From positions 1-46,923 of the forward strand of contig CALRCI010000001.1 of assembly GCA_943354525.1 (NCBI GenBank): 46,923 nucleotides of DNA, written 5' to 3'. The position numbers were made by a program, and so were the translations under genes. The notes beneath the pieces are model-generated. The model worked only from the letters and a program-made list of their open reading frames with translations, had not been told where the DNA came from and did no database searches. Shown here piece by piece: positions 7,704 to 14,919 of the stretch (positions within the stretch are counted from its first letter, which is position 1; every line of letters begins with the position of its first letter). The stretch is from Candidatus Nomurabacteria bacterium. GTDB lineage: Bacteria; Patescibacteriota; Minisyncoccia; Phycocordibacterales; UBA9973.

Positions 7704-9446
7704 TTACACTCGCTCGCCGATCTGCTGGCGCCACATGGCGTAGTAGAGGCCTTTAGCCGCGAGAAGTTCGGCGTGCGGGCCGACTTCGGCGACGCTGCCT
7801 TTCTCGAGAACATAAATCCTATCAGCATGCATAATCGTCGAGAGCCGGTGCGCGATCAGAATCGTAATACGGTTCGCGCCTTCCGACACATCACGGATCG
7901 TCTTCGTGATTTCTTCTTCAGTAATTGAATCGAGAGATGATGTCGCTTCATCAAAAATCAAAATCGCTGGTTTGCGGAGCAGTGCGCGAGCGATCGAGAG
8001 ACGCTGTTTCTCGCCGCCGGAAACTTTCACACCGCCTTCGCCGATGAGCGTATCGATGCCCTTGTCGCCTCGCGCGAGTATGGACATGGCCGCACTTTTC
8101 TCGAGCGCGTCGAGACATTCCGCTTCGCTTGCTGTCGGATTTACAAAGAGCAGATTCTCGCGGATCGAGCCGGCGAAGAGCTGCGTATCCTGTGTTACAA
8201 ATCCGAATTGTGTGCGAAGCGTGTTCATATCGAGTTCACGGCCAGAGATATTGTTGTAATTCACCACGCCTTCTTTTGGTTCATACAAACCGACGAGCAG
8301 TTTGACCAGACTCGTCTTGCCTGCGCCGGACGGACCGACGAAGGCAATCGTCTCCCCTGCTTTGGCATCGAAGGAAATATTTTCAAGTGCCGGATTTTTT
8401 GCGCTCGCGTATTGGAATGAGACATTCTCGAATTCGAGTGACGTAATGTGCGCAATTTCTTTTGGTGACTCCGGCGCCGGTTCAATCGGCATTGCCATGA
8501 TTCCGTGGAAAAGTCCGAGCGCGACTTGGGCTTCGCGATAACTGTTGATTACATTGCCGAGCTCCTGCAGCGGACCGAAGACAAAGAACGAATAGAAATA
8601 GAGCGAGAAGAATTCGCCGAATGTCACGGTGCGGACAAACATGAGATAGAGCAGAAATGCGAGGATGAGCGTGCGCAGGAAGTTGATCATCGTTCCCTGC
8701 ACGAAACTGATGCTGCGGACATAGCGGAGCTTCTTCAATTCGAGTGCGAGAATCTTGTCAGTGGTCGCATTCAGGCGGTTGATTTCCTGTCCGACGAGAC
8801 CAAGGCTCTTCACGAGTTCGATGTTGCGGAGTGATTCCGTCGTCGAACCGGCAAGTGCGGTCGTCTCGGCGACGATGATTTTCTGAATGCGCTTCACTTT
8901 GTGCGTCAGGACATATGAGACTGTCCCGATCAGGGGGACGGTGAGTCCGAAGACCAGCGCCACGCCCCAATAAATGTGAAGGGCATAAATTGTCACAAAA
9001 ATAAATCCAATAAGCGAGACGAAGAAGAGATTGATGAACATCGTCATAAAGAGCTCGCTCGATGTGCGGACTTTCTGGAGCGTGCCGAGCGTTTCCCCGC
9101 TTCGTTGGTCTTCGAAGACCGCATATGGCAGCGCGAGTGAATGTTCGACGCCGTCATTGTAAATCTTCGCACCGACGCGCTGCGTGACAGTGTTCAGATA
9201 ATAATCCTGGAAATTTTTTGCCGTGCGAGAGACGAATGCCGCACCGACGGCGAGCGAGAGCAGGAATATCACGCCCCGCAGAAACTGTGCGAGCGTGTAC
9301 GTATCAAATTTCGTCGCATAGTCATCGATGACATGACGGAAGATAAGCGGATCGAGGAGCGAAAATGTCTGATTGATTGCTGCGAGGATGATGACGAGGA
9401 CGCAGAGCTTCCAGTATTTCCTTAAGTAGGAGAGGAGAATTTTCAT
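7704..9446 (-). CDS. ABC exporter, fused permease and ATPase
   Basis: This 580-residue protein is a half-transporter of the MsbA/MDR-like type; two copies would form an exporter. Residues about 1-310 hold six membrane helices. The C-terminal nucleotide-binding domain has Walker A GPSGAGKTS, Q-loop VTQDTQLF, signature VSGGEKQR, Walker B ILIFDEATSSLD and the H-loop AHRLST, all intact. Substrate may be lipid, peptide or drug; the sequence does not say. It is a single-gene unit, with a TATTAT promoter element about 20 nt before ATG. Confidence 0.9.
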   Translation of the reverse strand: MKILLSYLRKYWKLCVLVIILAAINQTFSLLDPLIFRHVIDDYATKFDTYTLAQFLRGVIFLLSLAVGAAFVSRTAKNFQDYYLNTVTQRVGAKIYNDGVEHSLALPYAVFEDQRSGETLGTLQKVRTSSELFMTMFINLFFVSLIGFIFVTIYALHIYWGVALVFGLTVPLIGTVSYVLTHKVKRIQKIIVAETTALAGSTTESLRNIELVKSLGLVGQEINRLNATTDKILALELKKLRYVRSISFVQGTMINFLRTLILAFLLYLMFVRTVTFGEFFSLYFYSFFVFGPLQELGNVINSYREAQVALGLFHGIMAMPIEPAPESPKEIAHITSLEFENVSFQYASAKNPALENISFDAKAGETIAFVGPSGAGKTSLVKLLVGLYEPKEGVVNYNNISGRELDMNTLRTQFGFVTQDTQLFAGSIRENLLFVNPTASEAECLDALEKSAAMSILARGDKGIDTLIGEGGVKVSGGEKQRLSIARALLRKPAILIFDEATSSLDSITEEEITKTIRDVSEGANRITILIAHRLSTIMHADRIYVLEKGSVAEVGPHAELLAAKGLYYAMWRQQIGERV

Positions 9447-9552
9447 GGGATAAAATTATTTGATAATAGTCATGATTATACAGTAAATCTTCCGAATCGG
9501 CTTGGCGGTGATACGCACCCATCGCATGACGGTATTCTGGTATACTGAAATT

Positions 9553-10431
9553 ATGCTTTCTCCCGCACAGAAGAAGGAACTCGGGCGCTGGAAGAATCTG
9601 GACTGGCCGGCAGTCTTTCCTGATGATCAGCTGAAAACACTCTCAAAAAAGAAGATCGTAATCATCGGCGGCTGCGGACGCAGCGGCACGACACTTCTGC
9701 GCGTCATGCTCGACAGCCATTCACAAATCGCCTGCGGACCGGAATCATTTCTCTTCCTGCCGACACCGATTGATCCGGAAAATCTCCATTTCAAATTCGG
9801 GATTCCGAAGAAAATAATCCTGAGTCTCGCCGCATCGGCTGATCGATGGATATTCATAGAAAAATTCCAAACCGCATATCTTTCCCGAACACATAAGAAA
9901 ATCTGGGCAGACAAAACATCGCGCAACGTGCATCGATTTGATGCCATCCTCGCACATTTTCCGAATGCGCGAATTATCCATATGATCCGCGATCCGCGCG
10001 ATACGGTCGCATCGCTCCGTACGCACCGCAAACGCCGCGTGGTCGCCGGACGGATTGTGAAAAATAACTGGATCATGCCCTATCCCGATTGCATCAATCG
10101 CTGGATCACATCAGTCAGTGATGGCATCAAATGGCGAAGCGACAGACGATATATTGAAATCAAATATGAGGACTTAGTACACGCGCCGGATGCAACATTG
10201 AAAAAAGTCTGCCAGCACATCGGCGTGCGGTTTGAACCGGCGATGCTGCAGTTTTATCTGAAAAAAGGAATTTCACGAGATCCGCTGCGATTCCCGCAGA
10301 ACGTCGAGGCGACCAAACCGCTCTCGGACACATCTGTCGGTCGGTGGAAACGCGATCTGCCGAGAGTAGAGGTTCATCGTGTCACGATACAAACAGCACG
10401 TCTCGCGCGGAAATTAGGATATCACCTCTAA
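9553..10431 (+). CDS. Sulfotransferase-family protein
   Basis: This 292-residue protein matches P-loop PAPS-dependent sulfotransferases. The 5'-phosphosulfate loop GGCGRSGTT is at residues 39-47. A 3'-phosphate-binding segment, IIHMIRDPRDTVAS, lies near residue 140, followed by the basic RTHRKRRVV. KYEDLVHAPDATLKKVCQHI near residue 210 is typical of the family. The ATG at 9553 is preferred over an upstream in-frame ATG at 9502 because TGG TATACT ends 6 nt before it (leaderless). It is followed after 4 nt by an ornithine-cyclodeaminase-like gene, so the pair may act on one small molecule. The acceptor is unknown. Confidence 0.82.
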   Translation: MLSPAQKKELGRWKNLDWPAVFPDDQLKTLSKKKIVIIGGCGRSGTTLLRVMLDSHSQIACGPESFLFLPTPIDPENLHFKFGIPKKIILSLAASADRWIFIEKFQTAYLSRTHKKIWADKTSRNVHRFDAILAHFPNARIIHMIRDPRDTVASLRTHRKRRVVAGRIVKNNWIMPYPDCINRWITSVSDGIKWRSDRRYIEIKYEDLVHAPDATLKKVCQHIGVRFEPAMLQFYLKKGISRDPLRFPQNVEATKPLSDTSVGRWKRDLPRVEVHRVTIQTARLARKLGYHL

Positions 10432-10435
10432 CCAC

Positions 10436-11395
10436 ATGGAAGTACGCATATTCGACAAAAACCACATACAGGCAATCATCGGAGATGACATCGCTCTGGT
10501 AAAAGAAATCGTGCGCGGCGCACTGCAGCTTCATTATGAGAAGACGTATGTCCAGCCGGCGAAGCAATACGTCCGACGACCGGAAGAGCCGCATATCGCC
10601 GACCGCATCATCTCGATGCCGGTCGCCATCGGCGGCGCTGATCCGGTGTCAGGCATCAAATGGATCGGCAGCAAGCGCGCCAATACTGCAATCGGACTGC
10701 ATCGAGCAAGCGCCGTTATCGTACTCAATAATCCTGAGACAAACTATCCATGTGCCATTCTCGACGGATCGCTCATCAGCGCACTGCGAACCGTAGCAGT
10801 ATCGCTCATCGCCATCGATCGCCTCCGGCCGAATGCGACATCTGTGGCGATCATCGGCATGGGCCGCCTCGGCACACTGCATGCTGAACTGATTTCCAAG
10901 CACTACCCCGGCATACGGACAATCCAATGCTACAGCACGCGAGAAAATTTCGATGCCGTCCTGTCGCTCCGCGGTGTGAAAAAATCCGCGACGCTCGCCG
11001 CAGCAATCAACGGAGCAGAAATCGTGATTACCACGACGACTGCTGAGCATCCGTACATCGGGCTCGGTGACATCGGCGACGAAAAAATAATGATCAATCT
11101 ATCACTGATGGATTTTGGATTGGATGTCTATCAGAATTCTGACATTATCGTGGATGATCTGATGCAATGCAAAACAGCAAAAAAAGTATTCCGAGAGGGC
11201 GTAGATTCAGGGAAGATCGATCCGGCGCAAGTTTATGAATTATCAGATATTTTGTTCGGCACAGGTAAGACTCGCCAATTTTCAAAACGGATCATCGTCA
11301 ATCCGATCGGCATGGCGCTTGAAGACATTTGGATGGCATGGACGATTTATAAAAAACTGCAGAATGCCGGATTGCCGGAATTTGAGGTGGAGTAA
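10436..11395 (+). CDS. Ornithine cyclodeaminase / mu-crystallin family NAD(P)-binding protein
   Basis: This 319-residue protein has the two-part layout of the family. The N-terminal catalytic part includes HIADRIISMPVAIGGADPVS, GIKWIGSKRANTAIGLHRA and an ILDGSLISALRTVAVSLIAI helix. The Rossmann half begins at SVAIIGMGRLGTLHAELI (about residue 138). Members include ornithine cyclodeaminase, SbnB-like synthases and ketimine reductases; the sequence alone does not choose between them. GIKWIG and the ALRTVA segment match the substrate/cofactor core. It follows the sulfotransferase gene after 4 nt without a visible Shine-Dalgarno, so translation may be coupled. Confidence 0.82.
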   Translation: MEVRIFDKNHIQAIIGDDIALVKEIVRGALQLHYEKTYVQPAKQYVRRPEEPHIADRIISMPVAIGGADPVSGIKWIGSKRANTAIGLHRASAVIVLNNPETNYPCAILDGSLISALRTVAVSLIAIDRLRPNATSVAIIGMGRLGTLHAELISKHYPGIRTIQCYSTRENFDAVLSLRGVKKSATLAAAINGAEIVITTTTAEHPYIGLGDIGDEKIMINLSLMDFGLDVYQNSDIIVDDLMQCKTAKKVFREGVDSGKIDPAQVYELSDILFGTGKTRQFSKRIIVNPIGMALEDIWMAWTIYKKLQNAGLPEFEVE

Positions 11396-11400
11396 TGCAC

Positions 11401-11480
11401 GGGGGGGGGATATGCTAGAAAACCTTTTGGAAATGTGCTATAACAGGTGAGCCGCAGCACAGCTGCGGCTCCGAATTGAT
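11401..11480 (+). promoter_or_regulatory. tRNA-His leader: G9 tract, extended -10 and hairpin
   Basis: A run of nine G (11401-11409) lies just after the cyclodeaminase-like gene. An extended -10 (TGC TATAAC, hexamer 11439-11444) would drive the tRNA-His gene. A 9-bp GC hairpin (11450-11458 with 11462-11470, loop ACA) lies between promoter and tRNA and would be part of the primary transcript leader. Confidence 0.55.
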
Positions 11481-11556
11481 GGAGGCTATGGTGTAACGGT
11501 TAACACTAGAGTTTGTGGAACTCTCGATCTGGGTTCGATTCCCAGTAGCCTCCCCA
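11481..11556 (+). tRNA. tRNA-His (anticodon GTG)
   Basis: A cloverleaf with acceptor GAGGCTA (11482-11488) pairing with TAGCCTC (11546-11552). A G at 11481 in position -1 faces the discriminator C at 11553, the usual identity pair of tRNA-His. The anticodon loop reads TTGTGGA. CCA is encoded (11554-11556), unlike the other six tRNAs here. The 3' acceptor strand is also the 5' arm of the 24-bp terminator stem that follows. Confidence 0.93.
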
Positions 11557-11600
11557 CATGAAAAAATCCCCGTTGAGGGATTTTTTCATGTGGGGAGGCT
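11547..11600. terminator. 24-bp terminator stem that incorporates the tRNA-His 3' end
   Basis: A perfect 24-bp inverted repeat (11547-11570 with 11577-11600, loop CGTTGA). The left arm starts inside the tRNA acceptor strand and includes the encoded CCA. The right arm ends on the first two bases of the convergent PCD stop codon. It would compete with the tRNA fold until 3' processing. Confidence 0.82.
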
Positions 11601-11934
11601 AGGCTTTGACTGGCAATGCATCTATCTTTGCCGCGAGGATGAAATCATTCTCGGAAAGGCCTTTGATTGAATGTGTCGAGAGGTCGAGACGAACACGATT
11701 GTAGAAAATATGAATATCTGGATGATGCCCTTCACCTTCGGCGATGTCGGCGACATCGCGCACGAAATCTATGGCGGTGACAAAATCTTTGAATATGAAT
11801 TCTCGCGAAATAGATTTGTAATCTTCGGCAACACTCCATTTCGGCACTTCGCGCGCATACACATGCGCCGTCGCATCATCGAATGGTTCCACTCCCCCTT
11901 CACATGCCGTGCATTTTTTTGAGGTGAGATCCAT
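11599..11934 (-). CDS. Pterin-4a-carbinolamine dehydratase
   Basis: This 111-residue protein matches the PCD/PhhB family, which dehydrates 4a-hydroxytetrahydrobiopterin. The active-site segment EGHHPDI (about residues 79-85) and the following NRVRLDLSTHSIKGLSENDF are diagnostic, and KWSVAEDYKSISREFIFKDF matches the N-terminal sheet and helix. A short Cys pair at the N-terminus (KKCTACEGG) is common in bacterial versions. No aromatic amino acid hydroxylase is in the window, so the role may be in folate or molybdopterin-related pterins. It starts 4 nt after the AI-2E gene's stop codon and is probably co-transcribed with it. Confidence 0.88.
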   Translation of the reverse strand: MDLTSKKCTACEGGVEPFDDATAHVYAREVPKWSVAEDYKSISREFIFKDFVTAIDFVRDVADIAEGEGHHPDIHIFYNRVRLDLSTHSIKGLSENDFILAAKIDALPVKA

Positions 11935-11937
11935 AGT

Positions 11938-12954
11938 TTAGTTCAGATATTCTTCACGATACATCGTGATTACCGTATAGAGAAACGTGATGATGAGCGG
12001 ACCGACGAGAATGCCGACCGGACCCATGAGGGAGAGCCCGCCGAGGACTGAGAAGAGAATCAGCATCGGATGGATATCGATGCGCTTGCCGACAATAACC
12101 GGACTGAGGAGATTGTCGATCGTACCGACCAAGACTGCCGCCCAGACGATGAGACCGATTGCAGCGCCAGTGTGTCCAGTCAGGAAGAGGTAGGCGATGG
12201 CCGGAATGGCGATGAGCGACGTGCCGAACGTCGGAACCAGAGATGCGATTGCGGCGAAAAGTCCCCAGAGCGCCGCACCGGGCACACCGAAAAGCGCGAG
12301 ACCGATGCCCATCAGAAGTCCTTGAATGAGACCGATCAGGAGGTAGCCTTTGACCACGCCATCGATGGCCATGCGAAGTTTGTCGATGATTCGGCGCATC
12401 TTCTCATCTGGCAACGGAGAAAATCGCACGAGAAGGCCTTTCCAAGCCTGCCCATCCTTCAGAAAGTAAAACACGGCGAGTATGATGAGCGAGAACGAGA
12501 CGAGTGCGGAAAGCGCCGAAGTAAATATAGCTGAGAGACTGCTGACAAAGCGCGATGAAAGTTCGGCGATGCGGTCTTCGATACCGGACGAGATGCCGAG
12601 AGGCAGATACTTGTCGATAGAACTATTGACTGTATCGATGATCCCGCCCGTTCCTTTTTCCGCGATAGACAGATAGAGCTGCTCTGATTGATGAAAGACG
12701 GCGAAGCTGATGGCGACGAGCGGACCAACGACAATGATGATAAAGACAATGACGGTGCAGAGTGATGAGAGCCACGATGTCCCCCAGGTGATGTGGGCAT
12801 TGAACCATCGATACATCGGATAGAGTACGACGGCCAGCGCGACTGAGAGAATGAGCACGTTGAGAAACGGCCAGAGCAGAAGCCCGGTCAGAATGAGGCC
12901 GAGAATCACGAGCGCGGTAAAAAATGTTTTATCTGAATGCTGGTCGATGGACAT
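11938..12954 (-). CDS. AI-2E family transporter-like permease
   Basis: This 338-residue membrane protein belongs to the AI-2E (PerM/YdiK-like) family. It shows paired N-terminal helices (FFTALVILGLILTGLLLWPF, NVLILSVALAVVLYPMYRWF), a long soluble segment, and C-terminal GVPGAALWGLFAAIASLVPTF and LLSPVIVGKRIDIHPMLILF, which match the family signatures. Members move autoinducer-2, sodium or other small solutes. ATG at 12954 is preferred over 12981 because TACGAT ends 6 nt before it (leaderless). Confidence 0.87.
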   Translation of the reverse strand: MSIDQHSDKTFFTALVILGLILTGLLLWPFLNVLILSVALAVVLYPMYRWFNAHITWGTSWLSSLCTVIVFIIIVVGPLVAISFAVFHQSEQLYLSIAEKGTGGIIDTVNSSIDKYLPLGISSGIEDRIAELSSRFVSSLSAIFTSALSALVSFSLIILAVFYFLKDGQAWKGLLVRFSPLPDEKMRRIIDKLRMAIDGVVKGYLLIGLIQGLLMGIGLALFGVPGAALWGLFAAIASLVPTFGTSLIAIPAIAYLFLTGHTGAAIGLIVWAAVLVGTIDNLLSPVIVGKRIDIHPMLILFSVLGGLSLMGPVGILVGPLIITFLYTVITMYREEYLN

Positions 12955-12968
12955 GTACGTATCGTAAC

Positions 12969-13004
12969 ATAAAAATCGCACGAAGTAATTCGTGCGATTT
13001 TTAT
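12969..13004 (-). terminator. 16-bp hairpin terminator after tRNA-Leu
   Basis: A perfect 16-bp hairpin (12969-12984 with 12989-13004, loop GTAA) with an A/T-rich base, 10 nt downstream of the leftward tRNA-Leu. It lies just upstream of the AI-2E promoter, so it insulates the two units. Confidence 0.8.
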
Positions 13005-13014
13005 CTCCTCAAAG

Positions 13015-13098
13015 TGCGCGGGAGAAGATTTGAACTTCCATACCCTTGCGGGCGCTACCACCTCAAGGTAGTGCGTCTACCAATTTCGCCACCCGCGC
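13015..13098 (-). tRNA. tRNA-Leu (anticodon GAG)
   Basis: A class II tRNA of 84 nt. Acceptor GCGCGGG pairs with CCCGCGC, discriminator A. The anticodon loop is TTGAGGT inside a CTACC/GGTAG stem. A long variable arm (GCGCCCGCAAGGGT region) and a T-loop TTCAAAT are visible. CCA is not encoded. Confidence 0.92.
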
Positions 13099-13167
13099 AT
13101 TTTTTCGTATAAGCTATCAAAATGCAAATACTCTGCCAGTATACTTATATTTCGACTTTTTTCAAGG

Positions 13168-13247
13168 TTGTCATACCGGTCTACGAACCGGTATCCAGGT
13201 CTGCATCAAACTCAAACCTGGATTCCGGATCAAGTCCGGAATGACAA
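13168..13247. repeat. REP-like composite palindrome
   Basis: An 80-nt nested inverted repeat. The outer TTGTCAT (13168-13174) pairs with ATGACAA (13241-13247), an inner ATCCAGGT pairs with ACCTGGAT, and each half folds on itself (ACCGGT...ACCGGT; CCGGATCAAGTCCGG). The 17-nt right end recurs exactly at 31724-31740. Elements with this TTGTCATTCCGGACTTG motif are, to my knowledge, common in many unrelated bacterial genomes. Confidence 0.72.
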
Positions 13248-13271
13248 ATGCCAGACATTCGTCTGGCATTT
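13246..13271 (-). terminator. Hairpin downstream of rplS
   Basis: An 11-bp perfect hairpin (13246-13256 with 13261-13271, loop ATTC), AAATGCCAGAC/GTCTGGCATTT. It lies downstream of the leftward rplS and overlaps the edge of the REP-like element. Likely the rplS terminator, with a modest T-run. Confidence 0.6.
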
Positions 13272-13273
13272 GG

Positions 13274-13301
13274 AAATTAGATATTAGAACTTAGACATTT
13301 A
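13274..13301. repeat. Degenerate heptamer array at the rplS 3' end
   Basis: Three 7-nt units (AAATTAG, ATATTAG, AACTTAG) and a weaker fourth (ACATTTA) run to the stop codon of rplS at 13299-13301. The period matches that of the arrays at 5782 and 27966. Confidence 0.45.
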
Positions 13302-13685
13302 TTCTGCTGCTTTCTCTTCTGTCTCTTCTGGAGTTTCAGTATATTTCTTCATCTTGCGGCGGATATCTTTCACGGCCTTTTCGCGGACGTAGTAGAGTTT
13401 CGAACGGCGTGCGCGTGAACGCTTCACAATTTCGATCTTGTCGATCATCGGAGAGAACAATGGGAAGATACGCTCGACACCGACACCAGAAGTGACTTTG
13501 CGGATCGTGAATGTACCGCCAGCCTCTTTGCCGTGCTTGCGCGCGAGTACGAGACCTTCGAAGGCCTGCGTACGGAATTTGCCTTTATCTTCAATCTTGG
13601 ACCAGACACGGAGCGTGTCGCCTGAAGAAAAAACAAGCGCCTTGCGCTCTTCGATATTTACAGGGGTGAATTCTTTTACTGCCAT
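13299..13685 (-). CDS. rplS: 50S ribosomal protein L19
   Basis: This 128-residue protein is L19, at the 30S-50S interface. Core motifs are present: VNIEERKALVFSSGDTLRVW, GKFRTQAFEGLVLARKHGKE, TFTIRKVTSGVGVERIFPLF and KIEIVKRSRARRSKLYYVRE. A C-terminal Lys/Glu-rich tail (KYTETPEETEEKAAE) extends beyond the usual end at about 115 aa. A TAAAGT-like -10 precedes ATG by 9 nt. Only L19 is present; the usual partners trmD, rimM and rpsP are absent from the window. Confidence 0.95.
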   Translation of the reverse strand: MAVKEFTPVNIEERKALVFSSGDTLRVWSKIEDKGKFRTQAFEGLVLARKHGKEAGGTFTIRKVTSGVGVERIFPLFSPMIDKIEIVKRSRARRSKLYYVREKAVKDIRRKMKKYTETPEETEEKAAE

Positions 13686-13706
13686 AGTGAGGACACTTTA
13701 GCACAC

Positions 13707-14486
13707 CTACAGGGATTCTGCAATCCCTCGGGCCGCTTCGAAATCAGCCGGCAACGGCGCCTCAATCGTGATACGTTTACCTAACGGCGTCATGAGAGAA
13801 ATACTCTTGGCATGCAGTGCCTGACGCGTAAAGCCGAGCGCTTGTGCGCGATTCGGCGAATAGAGATTATCGGCGACGACGGGATGGTTGAGATGCTTCA
13901 TATGGACGCGGATCTGGTGCGTACGGCCGGTTTTCGGATGCGCTTCGATGAGTGCGAATGTGCCCTCTTCCGTACTTCCCTTCGCTTGATCCTCGCCGAG
14001 TCCGTAACGTGCAAGCACTTTGTATTCCGTGCGTGCATCACGCGTCTCGCCGCGTGTACCACGACCAGTCGCCCATCGGCGTACATCTCCGCGTGAGCGT
14101 CCGATCGACTCAGTAATTACTCCTTCCTCTTCTTTTGGCGTGCCATACACATACGCGAGATATGTTTTCAGAACGGCGCGATTCTGAAATTGCTCTTTTA
14201 AAAATTCATACGCTTTCTGATTCTTCGCTATGACGAGACAGCCCGAGGTGTCTTTGTCGAGACGATGCACGATGCCAGGACGCGGAATGACATGTGACAT
14301 TTGACCATTGACAATTGACATGGGCTCGCCGACGCCAGCGATTTCCGGACGCTCGCGCATGAGAATATCCACGAGTGTTTCATCGGTATTCTTCCCTGTC
14401 CCGTGGACGGCAAGTCCGGCAGGCTTATTAATGACCATGAGGTCGGCATCCTCATAGAGAATCATGTCTTTGGTTGAAAAATTCAT
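13707..14486 (-). CDS. RluA/RluD-family 23S rRNA pseudouridine synthase
   Basis: This 259-residue protein converts uridine to pseudouridine in rRNA. It has the catalytic motif HRLDKDTSG with the Asp nucleophile, the N-terminal ILYEDADLMVINKPAGLAVH, RTEYKVLARYG, and the late HPKTGRTHQIRVHMKHLNHP. No S4 domain is present. A four-unit heptamer repeat (14295-14322) is translated in frame just before RPGIVHRLDKDTSG. The start at 14486 is chosen because upstream codons lie inside tRNA-Val, whose 3' end is only 5 nt away. The message therefore probably arises by processing of a tRNA-mRNA transcript. Exact target site is not determinable. Confidence 0.85.
   Translation of the reverse strand: MNFSTKDMILYEDADLMVINKPAGLAVHGTGKNTDETLVDILMRERPEIAGVGEPMSIVNGQMSHVIPRPGIVHRLDKDTSGCLVIAKNQKAYEFLKEQFQNRAVLKTYLAYVYGTPKEEEGVITESIGRSRGDVRRWATGRGTRGETRDARTEYKVLARYGLGEDQAKGSTEEGTFALIEAHPKTGRTHQIRVHMKHLNHPVVADNLYSPNRAQALGFTRQALHAKSISLMTPLGKRITIEAPLPADFEAARGIAESL
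14295..14322. repeat. In-frame heptamer array inside the pseudouridine synthase gene
   Basis: Four 7-nt units (TGACATT, TGACCAT, TGACAAT, TGACATG) make 28 nt. On the coding strand they encode most of MSIVNGQMSHV, an insert between the GEP and RPGIVHR blocks that are otherwise close together in this family. Confidence 0.65.
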
Positions 14487-14491
14487 GTCTG

Positions 14492-14564
14492 TGCGCGATG
14501 CAGGACTCGAACCTGCGACCTTCTCAGTGTAAATGAGTTGCTCTACCAACTGAGCTAATCGCGC
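14492..14564 (-). tRNA. tRNA-Val (anticodon TAC)
   Basis: Acceptor GCGCGAT pairs with ATCGCGC, discriminator A. The D-arm is AGCTCAGTTGGTAGAGC, the anticodon loop TTTACAC, and the T-arm GCAGGTTCGAGTCCTGC. The first anticodon-stem pair is an A/A mismatch. CCA is not encoded. The pseudouridine synthase ORF starts 5 nt downstream. Confidence 0.92.
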
Positions 14565-14625
14565 ATTTGTGGTAATACCCTCTCACACTAGCTTATTTGA
14601 GCCGTTTTTTCAAGGACGCCTCGCC

Positions 14626-14654
14626 TTGGAAAATAACGCTCTCCGCGGTACTAT
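14626..14654 (+). promoter_or_regulatory. Promoter of tRNA-Arg(TCT)
   Basis: TTGGAA (14626-14631), a 17-nt spacer and TACTAT (14649-14654) form a sigma-70-type promoter whose start would be about 12 nt before the mature tRNA. Confidence 0.65.
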
Positions 14655-14672
14655 GCACTCGTAAGACATCTT

Positions 14673-14744
14673 GTCCCCGTAGTTAAATGGATATAACTGC
14701 GGACTTCTAAGCCGCTATTGTAGGTTCGATTCCTACCGGGGACA
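14673..14744 (+). tRNA. tRNA-Arg (anticodon TCT)
   Basis: Acceptor GTCCCCG pairs with CGGGGAC, discriminator A at 14744. The anticodon loop is CTTCTAA and the T-arm TAGGTTCGATTCCTA. CCA is not encoded. The last acceptor bases also start the long terminator stem that follows. Confidence 0.93.
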
Positions 14745-14790
14745 CCCAAAGAGAAAACGCCAACTGCTTGGCGTTTTCTCTTTGGGTGTC
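14741..14790 (+). terminator. 21-bp terminator stem starting inside tRNA-Arg
   Basis: A perfect 21-bp inverted repeat (14741-14761 with 14770-14790, loop AACTGCTT). Its left arm begins with the last three acceptor bases and the discriminator of the tRNA, the same arrangement as at tRNA-His. The 129 nt after it (14791-14919) are GC-rich with short hairpins and no gene I can support. Confidence 0.78.
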
Positions 14791-14919
14791 GGGCGGAGCG
14801 ATGTCGAGCTAGCAAGCGAGACCGCGAGCCGGGCGATTAGTAAATCGTGCCGAGAGGCATTCAAGAAAAATTATGAGCGACGGCGAATAATTTATTCGTG
14901 ACCACATAAATCCTATTTA

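Noticed and set aside
13168..13301. CRISPR array
   Set aside because: The repeats here and at the heptamer arrays have no regular spacers; no cas genes are present in the window.
14791..14919. Possible fourth family A element in the GC-rich stretch after tRNA-Arg(TCT)
   Set aside because: Short similar words (GAGACCGCG) occur, but there is no 66-nt core alignment and no long arms.
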